Assembly: GCA_951799425.1 (NCBI GenBank)
Contig: OX637397.1
Span: 39,970,409 to 40,034,408, forward strand
Length of the DNA stretch: 64,000 nucleotides
Source: Ilex aquifolium
Lineage: Eukaryota > Streptophyta > Magnoliopsida > Aquifoliales > Aquifoliaceae
Reading direction: 5' to 3'
Shown in pieces: positions 22,885-34,617 of this stretch. The first letter of the stretch is position 1, and every line of letters begins with the position of its first letter. A model generated the notes under the pieces. The model searched no databases. It was given only the letters and a program-made list of their open reading frames with translations, and was not told where the DNA came from. The translations under genes were made by a program, and so were the position numbers.

Positions 22885-24763
22885 AAGTAAAGAGTAAGGA
22901 CCTCGCCTTCCAATGGGCTTACCAAAATGGGCAGGGAGCTCAGGTAATCTTTCAACGCCTTGAACACTTCCTCACACTAAGTATCCCATTGGAAGGCCTT
23001 TTTTAGGACTTGAAAGAAGGGTTGACACTTATCGCTTAATCTGGACACGAAACGACTTAAGGCAGCTATTCTTCCCGTCAGACGTTGTACCTCCCTTGTG
23101 TTGGACGGCGGTTGCATATCCAGTACTGCCTTTACTTTCTCTGGGTTAGCCTCTATTCCTCTGCTGTTAACTATGAAACCCAGAAATTTTTCAGCGAAAA
23201 CTCCAAAGGCACACTTGGCGGGATTGAACTTCATTTTATATTCCTTCAGGACCTGAAAAGATTCTGCTAAGTGCCTGATGTAGAGCTCTGTTTTAGTGAT
23301 TTGACCAACATATCATCAATGTAAACCTCCATAGTCGTCCCAATCTGCTTTTGGAACATTTTATTCACCAAGGGTTGATAAGTGGCTTCGACATTCTTTA
23401 TTCCGAAGGGCATAACCTGGTAACAGTATGTCCCCTGCTCGGTTATGAAGGAGGTCTTCTCCTGGTCATTAAGATCCATCCTAATCTGATTATACCCAGA
23501 GAAGGCGTCCATGAAGCTGATGAGCTCGTGTCCAGCGGTAGCATCCACAATCAAATCTATCCGAGGTAAGGGGAAGCTGTCCTTAGGGCAAGCCCAATTA
23601 ATGTCAGTAAAGTCAATGCAGAGGCGCCACTTGTCGTTGGTCTTCTTAACAAGGACGACATTAGCTAGCCACAATAGGTAATCCATTTCTCTAATGGCTC
23701 TGGTATGGAGAAGTTTGCTGACCTTTTCATTGATGACTTTCTGACGTTCTGGGGCGAAACTCCTCCTCTTTTGTTTGATGGGCTTGTAGGTAGGATTCAC
23801 ACTGAGCTTATGTGTGATGACTGAGGAATCAATACCTTCCATGTCTTCTTGTTTCCAGGCGAATACTTCCATATTTTTCCTCAGAAATTGGATGAGGAGG
23901 TCTTTAATCTCTCTGCTCAGCTTGGACCCTACGTAAACAAGATGTTCTAGCTCATCGTCGAGCTGTACAGGCTCCAGTTCTTCCAATGAGATTGGTCTGG
24001 TTTCCAGCTCGTCCCTCATGTCAAGTTCATCCAGTTGGATGTTCTCAACCTCTTTCCTCTTTACGGATGTCATGTAACACTCCCTTGCTACAGGCTGATC
24101 ACCTCGGACCACTCCGACTCCATTCTCTATTGGGAATTTAAAAAATAGGTGGTAAGCAGACGAGATAGCCCTCATAGAATTGAGGGAAGGTCTTCCAAGC
24201 AGAATATTGTACGCAGAAGGTGCGTCAACCTCTAGGAACCTTACGGTTGTAGTTTGGTAAGACGGGTCACCTAGGGTGAGCACAAGCTGAATTGACCCTA
24301 AGGGCAGCACCCTCTCTCCTGAGAAACCCAGTAAGTGAGCACTCACTAGCTCGAGTTTTTCCCTTCCTATGTCCATTTTATCGAATGCAAACGCAAAAAT
24401 GATGTCAGCCGAACTACCGTTGTCAATCAGGACTCGACGAACAGTTCTGTTGGCTACCACAACTCTTACCACCAAGGGATCATCGTGGGGATACTGACAC
24501 CCTTCCAATTCTAAATCTGAAAAAGTGATAGTTGTGTTTAGGCGCGGTGCTTTGGACACAATATGCACTTCGAGAGCTTCCCCGGCTCTGATACTTTGGA
24601 GGTGAGCTTTTCTAGCTGAACTGGATTCCCCTCCTCCTGCAAACCCTCTAGATATTACTCTGATCTCCCCCAGATGTTGTTGATGTGGTGCAGGTGCTTG
24701 CTGTTGAGGTGGCGAAGGTGGGAGAGCTTGATTTTGATTATTATGGGCCACAAAACGACGCAA
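22885..24763 (-). pseudogene. protease-reverse transcriptase fragment of a Ty3/gypsy pol
   Basis: Minus-strand frame 24763-23267, continued by 23234 to about 22885 after a break. It shows an aspartic protease with DNGSSADI (usual DTGSSADI) and LLGRP. The reverse transcriptase has KWRLCIDFTDINWACPKDSF, FMDAFSGYNQI, FGIKNVEATYQ and the catalytic YIDDML. The continuation holds the FNPAKCAFGV and GFIVNSRGIEANPEKVKA motifs and the first part of RNase H (WDTQCEEVFKALKDYLSS, with a stop codon), then ends abruptly about 165 bp from the plus-strand primer-binding site. The ACPKDSFPLP wording suggests the Tat lineage. It is broken by a frame change near 23250 and by the stop, and lies antisense to the LTRs. 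Confidence 0.88.
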
Positions 24764-24769
24764 CTGTCC

Positions 24770-26165
24770 TCATTGGATTAAAAACTTGATCTCCTTCTTT
24801 AGCTGAATGCAATCATCGGAGTGGTGACCATGGTCTCTGTAGTAGTCACAATATTTTGTGGGGTACCTCTTCGCTGGATCTGCCTTCATCCGAGGTGGCC
24901 ACCTTAGGAACTTTTCATTCTGGACCTCATATAGGACCTGGGACACTGTGGTGGTGAGCGGGGTGAATTGCTTGGGTGCGTACCTAGGCTGCATCTCAAG
25001 TTGTGGAGGGCCTAAGCAGTCTCTAACATTTCCTCTTCTCTTTAGGGAGCAGTCTCTGTCCCTCCCTGGAGATCTTTCTCGTTCTCTTTCTTTCCTGGGA
25101 CTTCGGTCCCTCTTCTTCACTTCCTTTCCTTTCTCCTTTCGTGATGATGCACTCCCCACCTTGGAAAAGAGTGCTTCCTCACCGTTTATATATTTCTCTG
25201 CTTTGGCCAACACCTCAGCCATGCTCGCTTAGGGATTCTTTGATATAGAGAACATCAAGTCCTTTGACTGTACTCCTATTCCTGCAATGAAAGCAGTAAT
25301 GGCTAACTTTTCGTTTGGGACATCTACCTTCAGAGATTCTGAATTGAATCTCTGCACATAAGATCGCAGGTTCTCATCAGGTCTTTGCTTTACATTCAAT
25401 AAATGATAGCTCGGCTTCCTGTAGATCCGAGCTCCTATGAAATGAGATACGAAAGAAATGGAGAGTTCTTTGAAGCAGGAGATCGAAGTTGGAGGGAGCC
25501 TATTGAACCATGCTAAGGCTGATCCCTTCAGGGTGATGGCAAAATCCCTACACCGCACTGGATCCTAGTATCCATGTAGCTCCATCTGATTTTTATAGGT
25601 GTTGAGGAGGTCCATAGGGTTCTTTGTCCCATCGAAATCCTCGATCTGGGGCATTCTGAACTTTGGTGGTAGAGGAAAATGCAACACCCCAGCAGTGAAT
25701 GGGGATTCCGTTTGTTGCACCAAGGCATCCATCGTTACTGGAGTCTTAACCCTCACTGCCTCCTTCATGTGGCTGAGCTCTTGCTGGATGTCCTTGAAGC
25801 GTTGCTCTCAATATTGCTCCATCCTTTCCTGTTGGAAAGGGAGAAAACCGTTTTTCTCGACCCCTTCGTTTTGGCTCCACACCTCTTCATTGTCACCATC
25901 CCTAGGTGGCGGATGGGGTGTCTGGTTGTTCTCTCCTCCTTCGTTTACTTCTCTGAGGGGGTCGAGGTGTTGTTGCCCCCTGCAGGGGGATCATTTTGGC
26001 CTTGCTGGGCTGGTTGTGTTTGCTTAGGACCTCGCAAGAGCTTCAAGAGTTCTTTATTTTGTTGAAGTAAGCGCTGGTTGACTAGACAAATGGCGTCTAA
26101 TTCATTGTTGGTAGGGGGATCTATCGCAGGAGGATTATCCCCGGTGGCGGGTACGAAATCATGAA
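24770..26165 (-). pseudogene. retrotransposon gag fragment
   Basis: Reading on minus from about 26165: a Pro/Gln-rich leader, the gag core (FDGTKNPMDLLNTYKNQMEL, then CRDFAITLKGSALAWFNRLP and RPDENLRSYVQRFN), an Arg/Glu/Ser-rich low-complexity linker, and a zinc-knuckle-like CDYYRDHGHHSDDC whose first His is Tyr. It is interrupted by several stops (near 25563, 25227 and 25810) and at least one frameshift near 25930. It directly precedes the protease-RT frame in the same orientation, as in a normal gag-pol, but is antisense to the LTRs. Confidence 0.82.
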
Positions 26166-28043
26166 GGTTTTCTGGTTGTCTCCCACTAATGACCTCATGT
26201 TGGTTCCATAGAGGGCTGAGTTAATGGAGCTCTCAAGAGGCATCATGGCAGCCCTCAGAACATCAAAGTCAGGAATGATGGAAGTAATGGCACCAGCTGC
26301 AAGATCAACATTATCAAAGAAAGAGTTTTCGTTCCCATCTACTTTAGGAGACTTCCCTTTCTCCAACTTGGAGCTCAGTTGGGATGGCTGGGAGATTTTT
26401 TCAGATGATCCAAGAAGAGGAGAAGCAAACTGGAGCTGAGGAATCAACCACAGGGCCCTCTCAACCTCAGACGATGAAGGTGAGGTCAGGTCCTGAGCGA
26501 GAGCTCCACTAGGGGCTTGCAGAACCCCTTTGAGAGGAGAGATCTCTGAGACTTGAGGGGTGCTCAATGGTGGAGCAAGTGCTCTAGTAGTTGAAGCAGG
26601 AGAGCTAGGGGGCGCTCCCGATTTCTGCATTTTAGCTCGGGTAACAGGGCTGCTACCGGAACTGACCTCAGCCTTGCGTTTGCTCCCACTCCTACTCTTC
26701 TTTAGCTGAGCTACCTTAGCCTGAAGTTCTTCTGGAGTAGGCTCCATCAATGAAGAACCTAAAGGATCAGAATGAGCAATTTAAGAGGGAATAAGGGGGA
26801 AATGAAAATTTGAGGTGAATGGGGAAAGTATTACCTGCTACCTCCTCAGCCTTAAGAACTAAAAGAGGAATAGGAGCTTCGACAAAAAGAGGAGTGGGGG
26901 ATTATATTATCACCCCTAGGGGGTTGAACCCTTGCTCTACAAGGACCCAAGGTTTGATGAGTTCAAAGTATTTTTCTGAGGCACACTTCTCTAACCTCAG
27001 CAGCACCCGTTCGCCCTCTGTACTGAGCTCAGGGTGTTCACTTGGGAAACAATATTGACAAAGCAGAGTCAGAGAGAGCCACCAAATCTGATCTCAGTTA
27101 CTTTGGGCAAGGACTTACCCAGGTTATCGGGAGCTGATCAGGCTCTAGGGATTGGAAGAGTGTCTGTTTTATCTGCACAGTTGTACTCCCATTGTGAGCC
27201 CCTTACGTAGAAGAATTATTTTTTCCAGTTCTTATGGGAGCTCGGGGGGTCAGAGATAATTAATCTGGCCTTTGGTCGTTTGGAGATATATAAAAAACCC
27301 TCGGAAGCAGTGTGCTTAACGTTGAAAAAATATATGAGCAAGGAAATAGTGGGAACCCCGAGCTTGTGAATCTTAAAGAAGACGAGGAGACCCACCAAGA
27401 CCCCCCAGAAATTAGGAGAGAGCTGAGTAGGACAAATATTGAAGTGCTGAAGAACACCCTTTATAAAAGGGTGTAAAGGAAAGCACATACCATTCTCAAA
27501 GGCAGCCACGAAGAAGCAAACATTCTTATGAACCTGAGAGACATATGGGGTGAATTCATCTGGACACCAGCATTGAACCCTTGGAGGGAAACCATAGCGA
27601 GCACTAAAAACCTTCATAAGAGAAGGAGTGACCTCACTAGGGCCCACGAGCTCCGCATTTCTAAAAGTAGATCCTACGCCCGGAGCTGAGACACCTACGC
27701 CACTCACCTTGCTTTTACCTTTGTCGGGGTTTTTGACCACATGGGAGGAAGTTGAGGGAGACTCATCGGTATGAACCTGAGCATCGAAAGAATCAACGCC
27801 TGGGAAATTGTCAATCTCCTCACCCACAGCACCTAAGTCAGAATCCTCTTCAACAGACCAATCTCCGAATAGGAAAACAGAGGAAGGGGTAGCTCCAGAG
27901 GAAACAGACATAGCTGGGCAGGTAAAGGGAAGTTTAAAAGACCTATAGAGGGGTGGAATCTCAGAAAAACACTCCTTGAGAACTCTGGGGTCAACACAAC
28001 TGTGCCTGATAATGAAAATCCTAACGGTGGAATAGGGGTCCAA
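26121..28043 (-). pseudogene. putative gypsy-type transposon ORF (Transposase_28-like)
   Basis: Two minus-strand segments. The first, 28043-27216 (275 codons), contains the hallmark stretch FPLHPFIKGVLQHFNICPTQ, then SPNFWGVLVGLLVFFKIHKL and FLYISKRP, typical of the plant domain catalogued as putative gypsy-type transposon (PF04195). The second, 26750-26121 (209 codons), is Ser/Pro-rich and ends with SSINSALYGTNMRSLVGDNQKTFM, like the tail of such proteins. They are separated by about 460 bp of disrupted sequence. The function of this domain is unknown; it is normally found upstream of gag in some gypsy elements, matching the order here. Domain assignment is from memory of the family and needs a profile search. 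Confidence 0.68.
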
Positions 28044-28541
28044 AAATAGGGGAAGACGAGACAGGGAAAGGCCTCGGTTCCTAAAATAATAGAATCGAAA
28101 AGTCCAGAAATGGAGAAACCACCTCAGACTCGAGGAATCCAGAACGAAAGAGCATGTAAGGGGCCAAGAACGTACCTAATCAAAGGCAGATAGAAAGCCA
28201 AAGTTTGAAGCAAGCAAGTCTCACACACCAATTCGAAGGGAGACGAGATTCAGCAAAACCCTAGATTCGCCGGAAAATTGGGGAAGTCAGAAATCTGCTA
28301 AAAGGAAGAAAGTGAAGAGCTTGAAGGAAGAAAATTCAAAAGGGAAGAAATGGGAGCCGTTTTCATCAACTCACAGACATTAAAAGCTAACTATACAAAG
28401 TGGAGAACGTGCGCGAAAAACGAGGAGGAAAAATGATTACCTGTAACCGTCAAAAACCTGTTCGCACGCAAACTAAGGCCGGCAAGTGGAGGTCTGCCTT
28501 AACTAAACCTCAGTTCAGCCCCTACCCAAGTTCACTTAGAC

Positions 28542-28559
28542 TAAGGGCTGGGGGGGAAC
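28542..28559 (+). other. polypurine tract
   Basis: Purine-rich AAGGGCTGGGGGGGAAC immediately before the right LTR. It is the plus-strand priming site and supports the plus orientation of the element. Confidence 0.65.
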
Positions 28560-29146
28560 TGATGATACCAAGAATTAATCCTAAGTATGAGCTCAGCCTA
28601 GGAGATCAGATCGAGAGGTCAGTTCGAAGCTCCAAAGCTCAGAGAGCCAGAACCCAAGCTCCTCCCATGCGAAATTATAGCCGAAATGATAAGGAAATGG
28701 CTGGATGACAGCTGGTACCCCCAAAGCAATAGCCAAGCAACACCCCAGACGTAAAACACTCAATTGACCAAAATCCTCTCCCATAATTAAAGGAGATCCC
28801 ACGAATGAAGGGCGAGGATCTCGGGAGAGATCTCTTAGAGTTAGGAAAGGCATTATAAATACTATACATTGCCCCAACCAAAGAGAGAGAGAGAGCCGAA
28901 TGACATCAAAGAGCAGTCTGTAAACACCTTTTGAATAAATATACACATCAGGAGCAAGAGCCTCCATTATAGAGTGGACTAGCCGAGCTCATCAGCCGGT
29001 GAACCATTATATTTTCGCTGTGTAACAAACACCACACATCTGATTACTAGAGCACACACCCACTAGTTCGCGAGCCTTGTAGCTCAGATCTGTTCCTTGC
29101 AATTGCACTCAAACTCACCGCTCATTCACGTGAAATAACACCATCA
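28560..29146 (+). repeat. right LTR
   Basis: 587 bp, TGATGATACC to ACACCATCA. TATAAATA at 28854-28861. Confidence 0.92.
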
Positions 29147-30380
29147 GTAAGAGTGTCAATCACGTCAAGAAAAAAATAACATTCGTTTGTCTGATTTAAG
29201 TCTTTCAAGAAATAAATAACATTTAGCATTAGTAGATAGCTTGCATTGGTCCCCACATGTAAGAATGTCAATCCCGTTATATAGTACCATTTGTGTGTTG
29301 TATAATTTTTTATTATATTATTTTTGAGTTATTTCATTTTTCGTACGTGTCGTACTTATGTCAATATTCATATTAATAAAAAAATATTTAATTATGAAAC
29401 ATCTCATATGAAACTATATAAAAAATTAAAAAATTTATAAAATACTTATTTTCTGTCTATATTACCGATTAAACGTATTATTTATGTCTAATTTTATCTT
29501 GATCCATTTATCATTCGTACTAATTGATCGTGTCATTTTTTGAGTTTTTTGTATCAGATCATGTTCGTATCAATAGGTAAAATTGACACCCCAACTCACA
29601 TACCACTTAAGTTACCACTTGGAGTTAGAAGAATATTTCAATTCCATAAATGTATATACAAGTTTACCAATTTTGATAAAAAATAATTGGGCCTATTTGA
29701 GGGTTGAAAACTTCAATTTTTGTTGAATTCAGAGGAAAAGAGTCTGGTCTGTTTGGATCTAGGCTTATTAGGCCGCTTTTCAATCAATTTATTGGGCGAG
29801 AACAACTTCTATCATCAACAAGGATTTGTTTTCAACTTTTCATACTCACTTGGATCAAGTCTTGCAGCCACAAAATATTTAGATTATTAATTGAAAACAT
29901 TAAGACATAAGGGTGAAAATGAATGTAACATAAAATTCTTTGGTACAACTTTGAACGTTTGGAGTTTGGACGTCTAGACCTGAACATACGTCCATCCCTT
30001 TTTGATTGGTTGCCACATTGCTGACTTTTAAGTCTTTGCCTGACTTTAAGTTTTGGAGTTTAAATTGGAATTCGGTAGTTGACCACTATGCTAGTCTAGT
30101 TAGATTCGTTTCTGAGAAGAATAACAGACACAGTCAAGGGCCTCATTATCTCATCAATAAGGGTCTATCTCCTTTACTCACTCTCCTTTAAATTAATAAG
30201 AAACGTTGATTTTAGTGGATAGCTTTACATTGGTCTTCACATGTAAAGTTGTCAATTGTGGAAAAAAAGAACTGGTCTCTGTCTGATTAAAGTCTTTCAA
30301 GAATAAATAAAATTTAGCTTTAGTGGATAGCTTGCATTGGTCCTCACATGTAAGAGTGTCAATCACGTTATATTGTACTA

Positions 30381-30747
30381 TTAGTCATATCTTGTGTCTG
30401 AAGGTACGATAAAACAAAAGATTCGAACATTCAAAAAATTAATTCTTTTATACCAAATAGTAAATTTTTATTTTTTCGTTGATTTGATTATATTATTTAA
30501 AATTAATATCTACCAATTTTTTCTTAAAAATAGAGTCAATTTTCTCAAAATGTATAACCCGATAAAATTTTCTCAACATGTGTATACTATCGTGTATGAA
30601 TAAATATTGAAATAAAAATTGTGTTAAACTATAAATTAATCAAATATTAAATAATTAAACATGTGATAAAATTATATGATGTGATTTTTTTTAGAAGAAA
30701 ATATGTAGTGGATAAAATTCAACTTCTTATATGTTTTATTATATAGA
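30381..30747 (-). mobile_element. small non-autonomous Helitron D (long form)
   Basis: 367 bp. Same termini as copies A-C, with about 120 bp more internal sequence. Minus strand begins TCTATATAATAAAACATATA and ends ...GATATGACTAA. Flanked by GTACTA and TTTTTTTGTC. Confidence 0.75.
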
Positions 30748-31539
30748 TTTTTTTGTCTTATAATTTTTTATTGTGTTATTTTTGAATTATGTCATTTTTA
30801 GTACGTGTCGTGTTTATGTCAACATTCATACTAATAAAAATTTATTTAATTATGCAACATCTCATATGAAACTATGTAAAAAAAATTAAAAAATTTATAA
30901 AATACTTATTTTCTGTCTATATTACCGATTAATCGTATTATTCATGTATAACCTTATCTTGATCCATTTATCATTCGTACTAATTGATCGTGTTATTTTT
31001 TGAGTTTCTTGTATCAGATCATGTTCGTATCAATAGATAAATTGACACCCAACTCACATGATTGGTCTTAGTGCTAGAGCACTATTGAAGAAAGATTTTC
31101 TATTTTTCTTTTTTTAACAGTCAATGGTGTTTAAGTCAATTTACGTGTATCTCGATTAATCTTTTCTCTAGTCCAATAAAAGGCAAGGCATCCACATCAG
31201 GACTAAGGTATTCAGGAGGGATAAATCTCATGAATTGATCCCAAGAAATTGCCAAGATTCGAATTTAAAATATCTGAGTTTATAGTTCGTCTCTGTTATC
31301 ACTTGAACTATCCTTCAATTTTGAAGAAATATTTCAATTCCATAAATGTGTATAAAAGTTTACCAGTTTTGATCAAATTTAATTGGGCCTGTTTTGGGGC
31401 TGAAAACTTCAGCTTTTGTTGGAGTTGGAGGAAAAAAAAAGTGTGGTCTGTTAGGATTCAGATTTATTGGGTGACTTTTCCATCAATTTATTGGGCTAGA
31501 ACAGCTTGTATCATCAACAAAGAAAAGCCGATAAATCGG

Positions 31540-31720
31540 ACTTATCTAAAGATTTTTTTGAGCAGCACCAAGAAAATGCAAAAACCAATCGTCAAGAAGA
31601 TGCTAACAGTCACAGGGGGACTTATCTAAAGGCTGATAAATCGGACTTATCTAAAGGTTGTTTTGCGCAGCACCAAGAAAATGCTAAGGCCAATCGTCAA
31701 GAAGATGCTAACACTGACAG
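31540..31720. repeat. about 90-bp direct duplication (GCAGCACCAAGAAAATGC)
   Basis: The block around AGCAGCACCAAGAAAATGC and CAATCGTCAAGAAGATGCTAA occurs twice in tandem here and once in the equivalent modules at 35430 and 39630. It produces a repetitive frame that is not a gene. Confidence 0.7.
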
Positions 31721-33404
31721 GGGAGGTCAGTTTTATTTCTCATAAAAGGAGTTTAGTAGTTATTTGACCAACTAATAGGGGAGGTGTATGTAATTTACCC
31801 TTTTTTTTTAAGAATCAATTTTTTAGCAATAATAGATAATGGTCTCAATTGAACTTCTTAATTAAGTAAGGATAATTTTGTCATGGACTCTTTAATCGAA
31901 TACATTGAAAGAAAAATGTTAAAAATTTAGTATAGAATCAGTTATAAATATTTTTAAAAACTTAATGTTAACCATGCAGGTTTGCTATCTAACGGTATCT
32001 CTAATGTTGACTTACGCTCAAACTCAAAATTCTTTGGTACAATTTTCTACGTTTGGATTGTCTAGCCCTCAACATACTCCATCCTTTTTTGGTTGATTGC
32101 CACATTGATGACTTTTAAGTCTTTGCTTGACTTTAAGTTATGGATTTCGCATTGAGATTCGATGGTTAACCGTTATGGTAATCTAATTAGATTCGTTTCT
32201 AAGAGGAGTAACGGACACAATCAAGGGTCTCATGATCCTACCTATGAGGGTCTATCTCCGTTGCTCACTCTCCTTTAAATTTTAAAAAAAAAACGTTGAT
32301 TTTAATGGATATCTTTGCATTGGTATTCATGTGTGAGGATATCAATTATGTCATGTCGTAAAAAAAAAAAAAAATTGGCCTTTGTAAGAGTGCCTATCAC
32401 GCCAAGAAAAAAATAACATTCATTTGTTTGCTTTAAGTCTTTCAAGAAATAAATAACATTTAGTTTTAGTGGATAACTTGCATTGGTCCCCACATGTAAG
32501 AGTGTCAATCCCGTTATATCGTACTATTTTTGTGTTGTATAATTTTTTATTGCATTATTTTTGAGTTATTCCATTTTTGGTACGTGTCGTACTTATGTCA
32601 ATATTCATATTAATAAAAAAAAATATTTAATTATGAAACATCTCATATGAAACTATGTAAAAAAATTAAAAAATTTATAAAATACTTATTTTCTGTCTAT
32701 ATTACCGATTAAACGTATTATTTATGTCTAATTTTATCTTGATCCATTTATCATTCGTACTAATTGATCGTGTCATTTTTTGAGTTTTTTGTATCAGATC
32801 ATGTTCGTATCAATAGGTAAAATTGACACCCCAACTCACATACCACTTAAGTTACCACTTGGAGTTAGAAGAAATATTTCAATTCCATAAATGTGTATAT
32901 ACAAGTTTACCAATTTTGATAAAAAATAATTTGGCCTATTTGAGGGTTGAAAACTTCAATTTTTGTTGAATTCAGAGGAAAAGAGTCTGGTCTGTTTGCA
33001 TCTAGGCTTATTAGGCCGCTTTTCAATCAATTTATTGGGCGAGAACAACTTCTATCATCAACAAGGATTTGTTTTCAACTTTTCATACTCACTTGGATCA
33101 AGTCTTGCAGCCACAAAATATTTAGATTATTAATTGAAAACATTAAGACATAAGGGTGGAAATGAATGTAACATAAAATTCTTTGGTACAACTTTGAACG
33201 TTTGGAGTTTGGACTTCTAGACCTGAACATACGTCCATCCCTTTTTGATTGGTTGCCACATTGCTGACTTTTAAGTCTTTGCCTGACTTTAAGTTTTTGG
33301 AGTGCACATTAGGATTCGTTGGTTGACTGGTATATTAGTCTAATTAGATTCATTTTTGAGAGGAGTAATGAACACAGTCAGAGACTTTATGATCTCACCA
33401 ATAA

Positions 33405-33835
33405 AGGCCTGTTTGGTATGTTTTTTGGGAGGGGTTTGGATTGGATTGTCCAAACCCGGGTTTTACCCAAAGATGGGATTCAACACTCAATGTTGTTCAT
33501 ACCCATGTTTGGTATGCGCAGGGATATATGACTATTATGATAATATATTTGTATATAAATGACTATTGTGCCCCTTAGTAAATTTGTATATATGGGGTAT
33601 ATAAGATATATAAGGGTATAAATGTCATTTGCTCCTTAAACCCATTAACCCACATATGAAACCCACCCAACCCTCCCTTGGGTTTCATAACCGGGCTATG
33701 ACCGGGCTGGGTTTCAAATCATGTCCATACTTCATAGTTGTCAAACATGAGTTTAAGGGGGTTTATACCCCAACTCATGTTCCAACCCCCCCCCCCCCCC
33801 CCCCCCCCCCCAAAACCCCCGTACCAAACAACCCC
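33405..33835. mobile_element. Tourist/Harbinger-like MITE
   Basis: 431 bp with ends AGGCCTGTTTGG and CCAAACAACCCC and 3-bp TAA duplications at 33402-33404 and 33836-33838. The uninserted paralogue (near 30158) reads CAATAAGGGTCTATC. Contains a run of 26 C (33786-33811). Confidence 0.8.
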
Positions 33836-33999
33836 TAAGAGTCTATCTCATTTACTCACTCTCCTTTCAATAAATAAATAAAAAAACGTTGATTTTAATG
33901 GATAGCTTTGTAGTGGTTTTCACATGTAAAGATGTCAATTGTGTCGCATCGTGTCGTAAAAAAAAAAAAAATTTGGTATTTGTCTGATTAAAAGTCTAA

Positions 34000-34154
34000 G
34001 CAATGTTATATAACTCAAATTTACAACTCAAATGAAGGTGGACTATTGGATCAGTGGGTCCCATTTAAAAAATTAATGGAACCCACTCATCTAATGGTTT
34101 CCTTCATTTGAGATTCAAATTTAGATTACAAATTTGGGTTACATAGTATTTCCC
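34000..34154. mobile_element. palindromic MITE (TATGTAAC family), copy 2
   Basis: Same element as 2247-2418, with inverted ends around TATATAACTCAAATTT and AAATTTGGGTTACATA. Flanked by TAA on both sides. Absent from the paralogous repeat at about 30280. Confidence 0.78.
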
Positions 34155-34248
34155 TAAAACTCTTCAAGAAATAAATAAAATTTAGCATTAGTGGATAGCT
34201 TGCATTGGTCCTCACATGTAAGAATGTCAATCATGTTATATTGTACTA

Positions 34249-34617
34249 TTAGTTACACTCCGTGTCTGAAGGTACCATGAAATATAAGATTCGAACGTTC
34301 AAAAAATTGATTCTATTATGTCAAATAATAAATTTTTATTTTTTTCATTTATTTGATTACATTATTTAAAATTAATTTCTACATATTTTTTCTTTTAAAT
34401 AGTGTCAATTTTTTCAAAATGTATAACCCGACAAAATTTTCTTAACATGTGTATATTATTGTGTATGAATAAATATTGAAATAAAAATTGTGTAAAACTA
34501 CAAATTAATCAAATATTAAATAATTAAACATCTGATAAAATTAGATGATGTGATATTTTTTGGGGGGAAAATATGTAGTTGATAAAATTTAACTTCCTAT
34601 ATGTTTTATTATACAGA
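34249..34617 (-). mobile_element. small non-autonomous Helitron E (long form)
   Basis: 369 bp, closely matching copy D. Minus strand starts TCTGTATAATAAAACATATA. Confidence 0.72.

Larger units (their letters stand above)
22134..29146 (+). mobile_element. LTR retrotransposon (Ty3/gypsy, Tat-like) with antisense internal coding region
   Basis: Complete 7.0-kb insertion. The LTRs are 22134-22718 and 28560-29146. Target duplications are GCAAG (22129-22133) and GTAAG (29147-29151), one mismatch apart; undisturbed repeats at 19506 and 21247 read TTTGTAAGAGTG. A primer-binding site (TTGGCGCAGTCTGTGGGAA) directly follows the left LTR, and a polypurine tract (AAGGGCTGGGGGGGAAC) precedes the right one. 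LTR TATA boxes and AATAAA signals also read on plus. Yet every recognisable protein region, including gag, protease, RT and a putative gypsy-type transposon domain, reads on minus. RNase H is only started and integrase is missing, so it is non-autonomous. Confidence 0.9.
29147..32386. repeat. 3.24-kb tandem repeat unit, copy 1
   Basis: Starts GTAAGAGTGTCAATCACG and is paralogous to 32387 onward at a constant offset of about 3240 bp up to the first insertion in copy 2. Identical 68-codon frames at 29704 and 32947 follow from this duplication and are not a gene. It includes the site near 29295 that lacks a Helitron and a filled one at 30381. Confidence 0.85.

Noticed and set aside
23351..26065. 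Plus-strand frames of up to 142 codons in the retrotransposon
   Set aside because: They are antisense shadows of the gag and pol regions.
29704..33153. Near-identical 68-codon frames at 29704 and 32947
   Set aside because: Both lie in the duplicated 3.24-kb repeat; identity reflects recent duplication, and no relative or promoter is seen.
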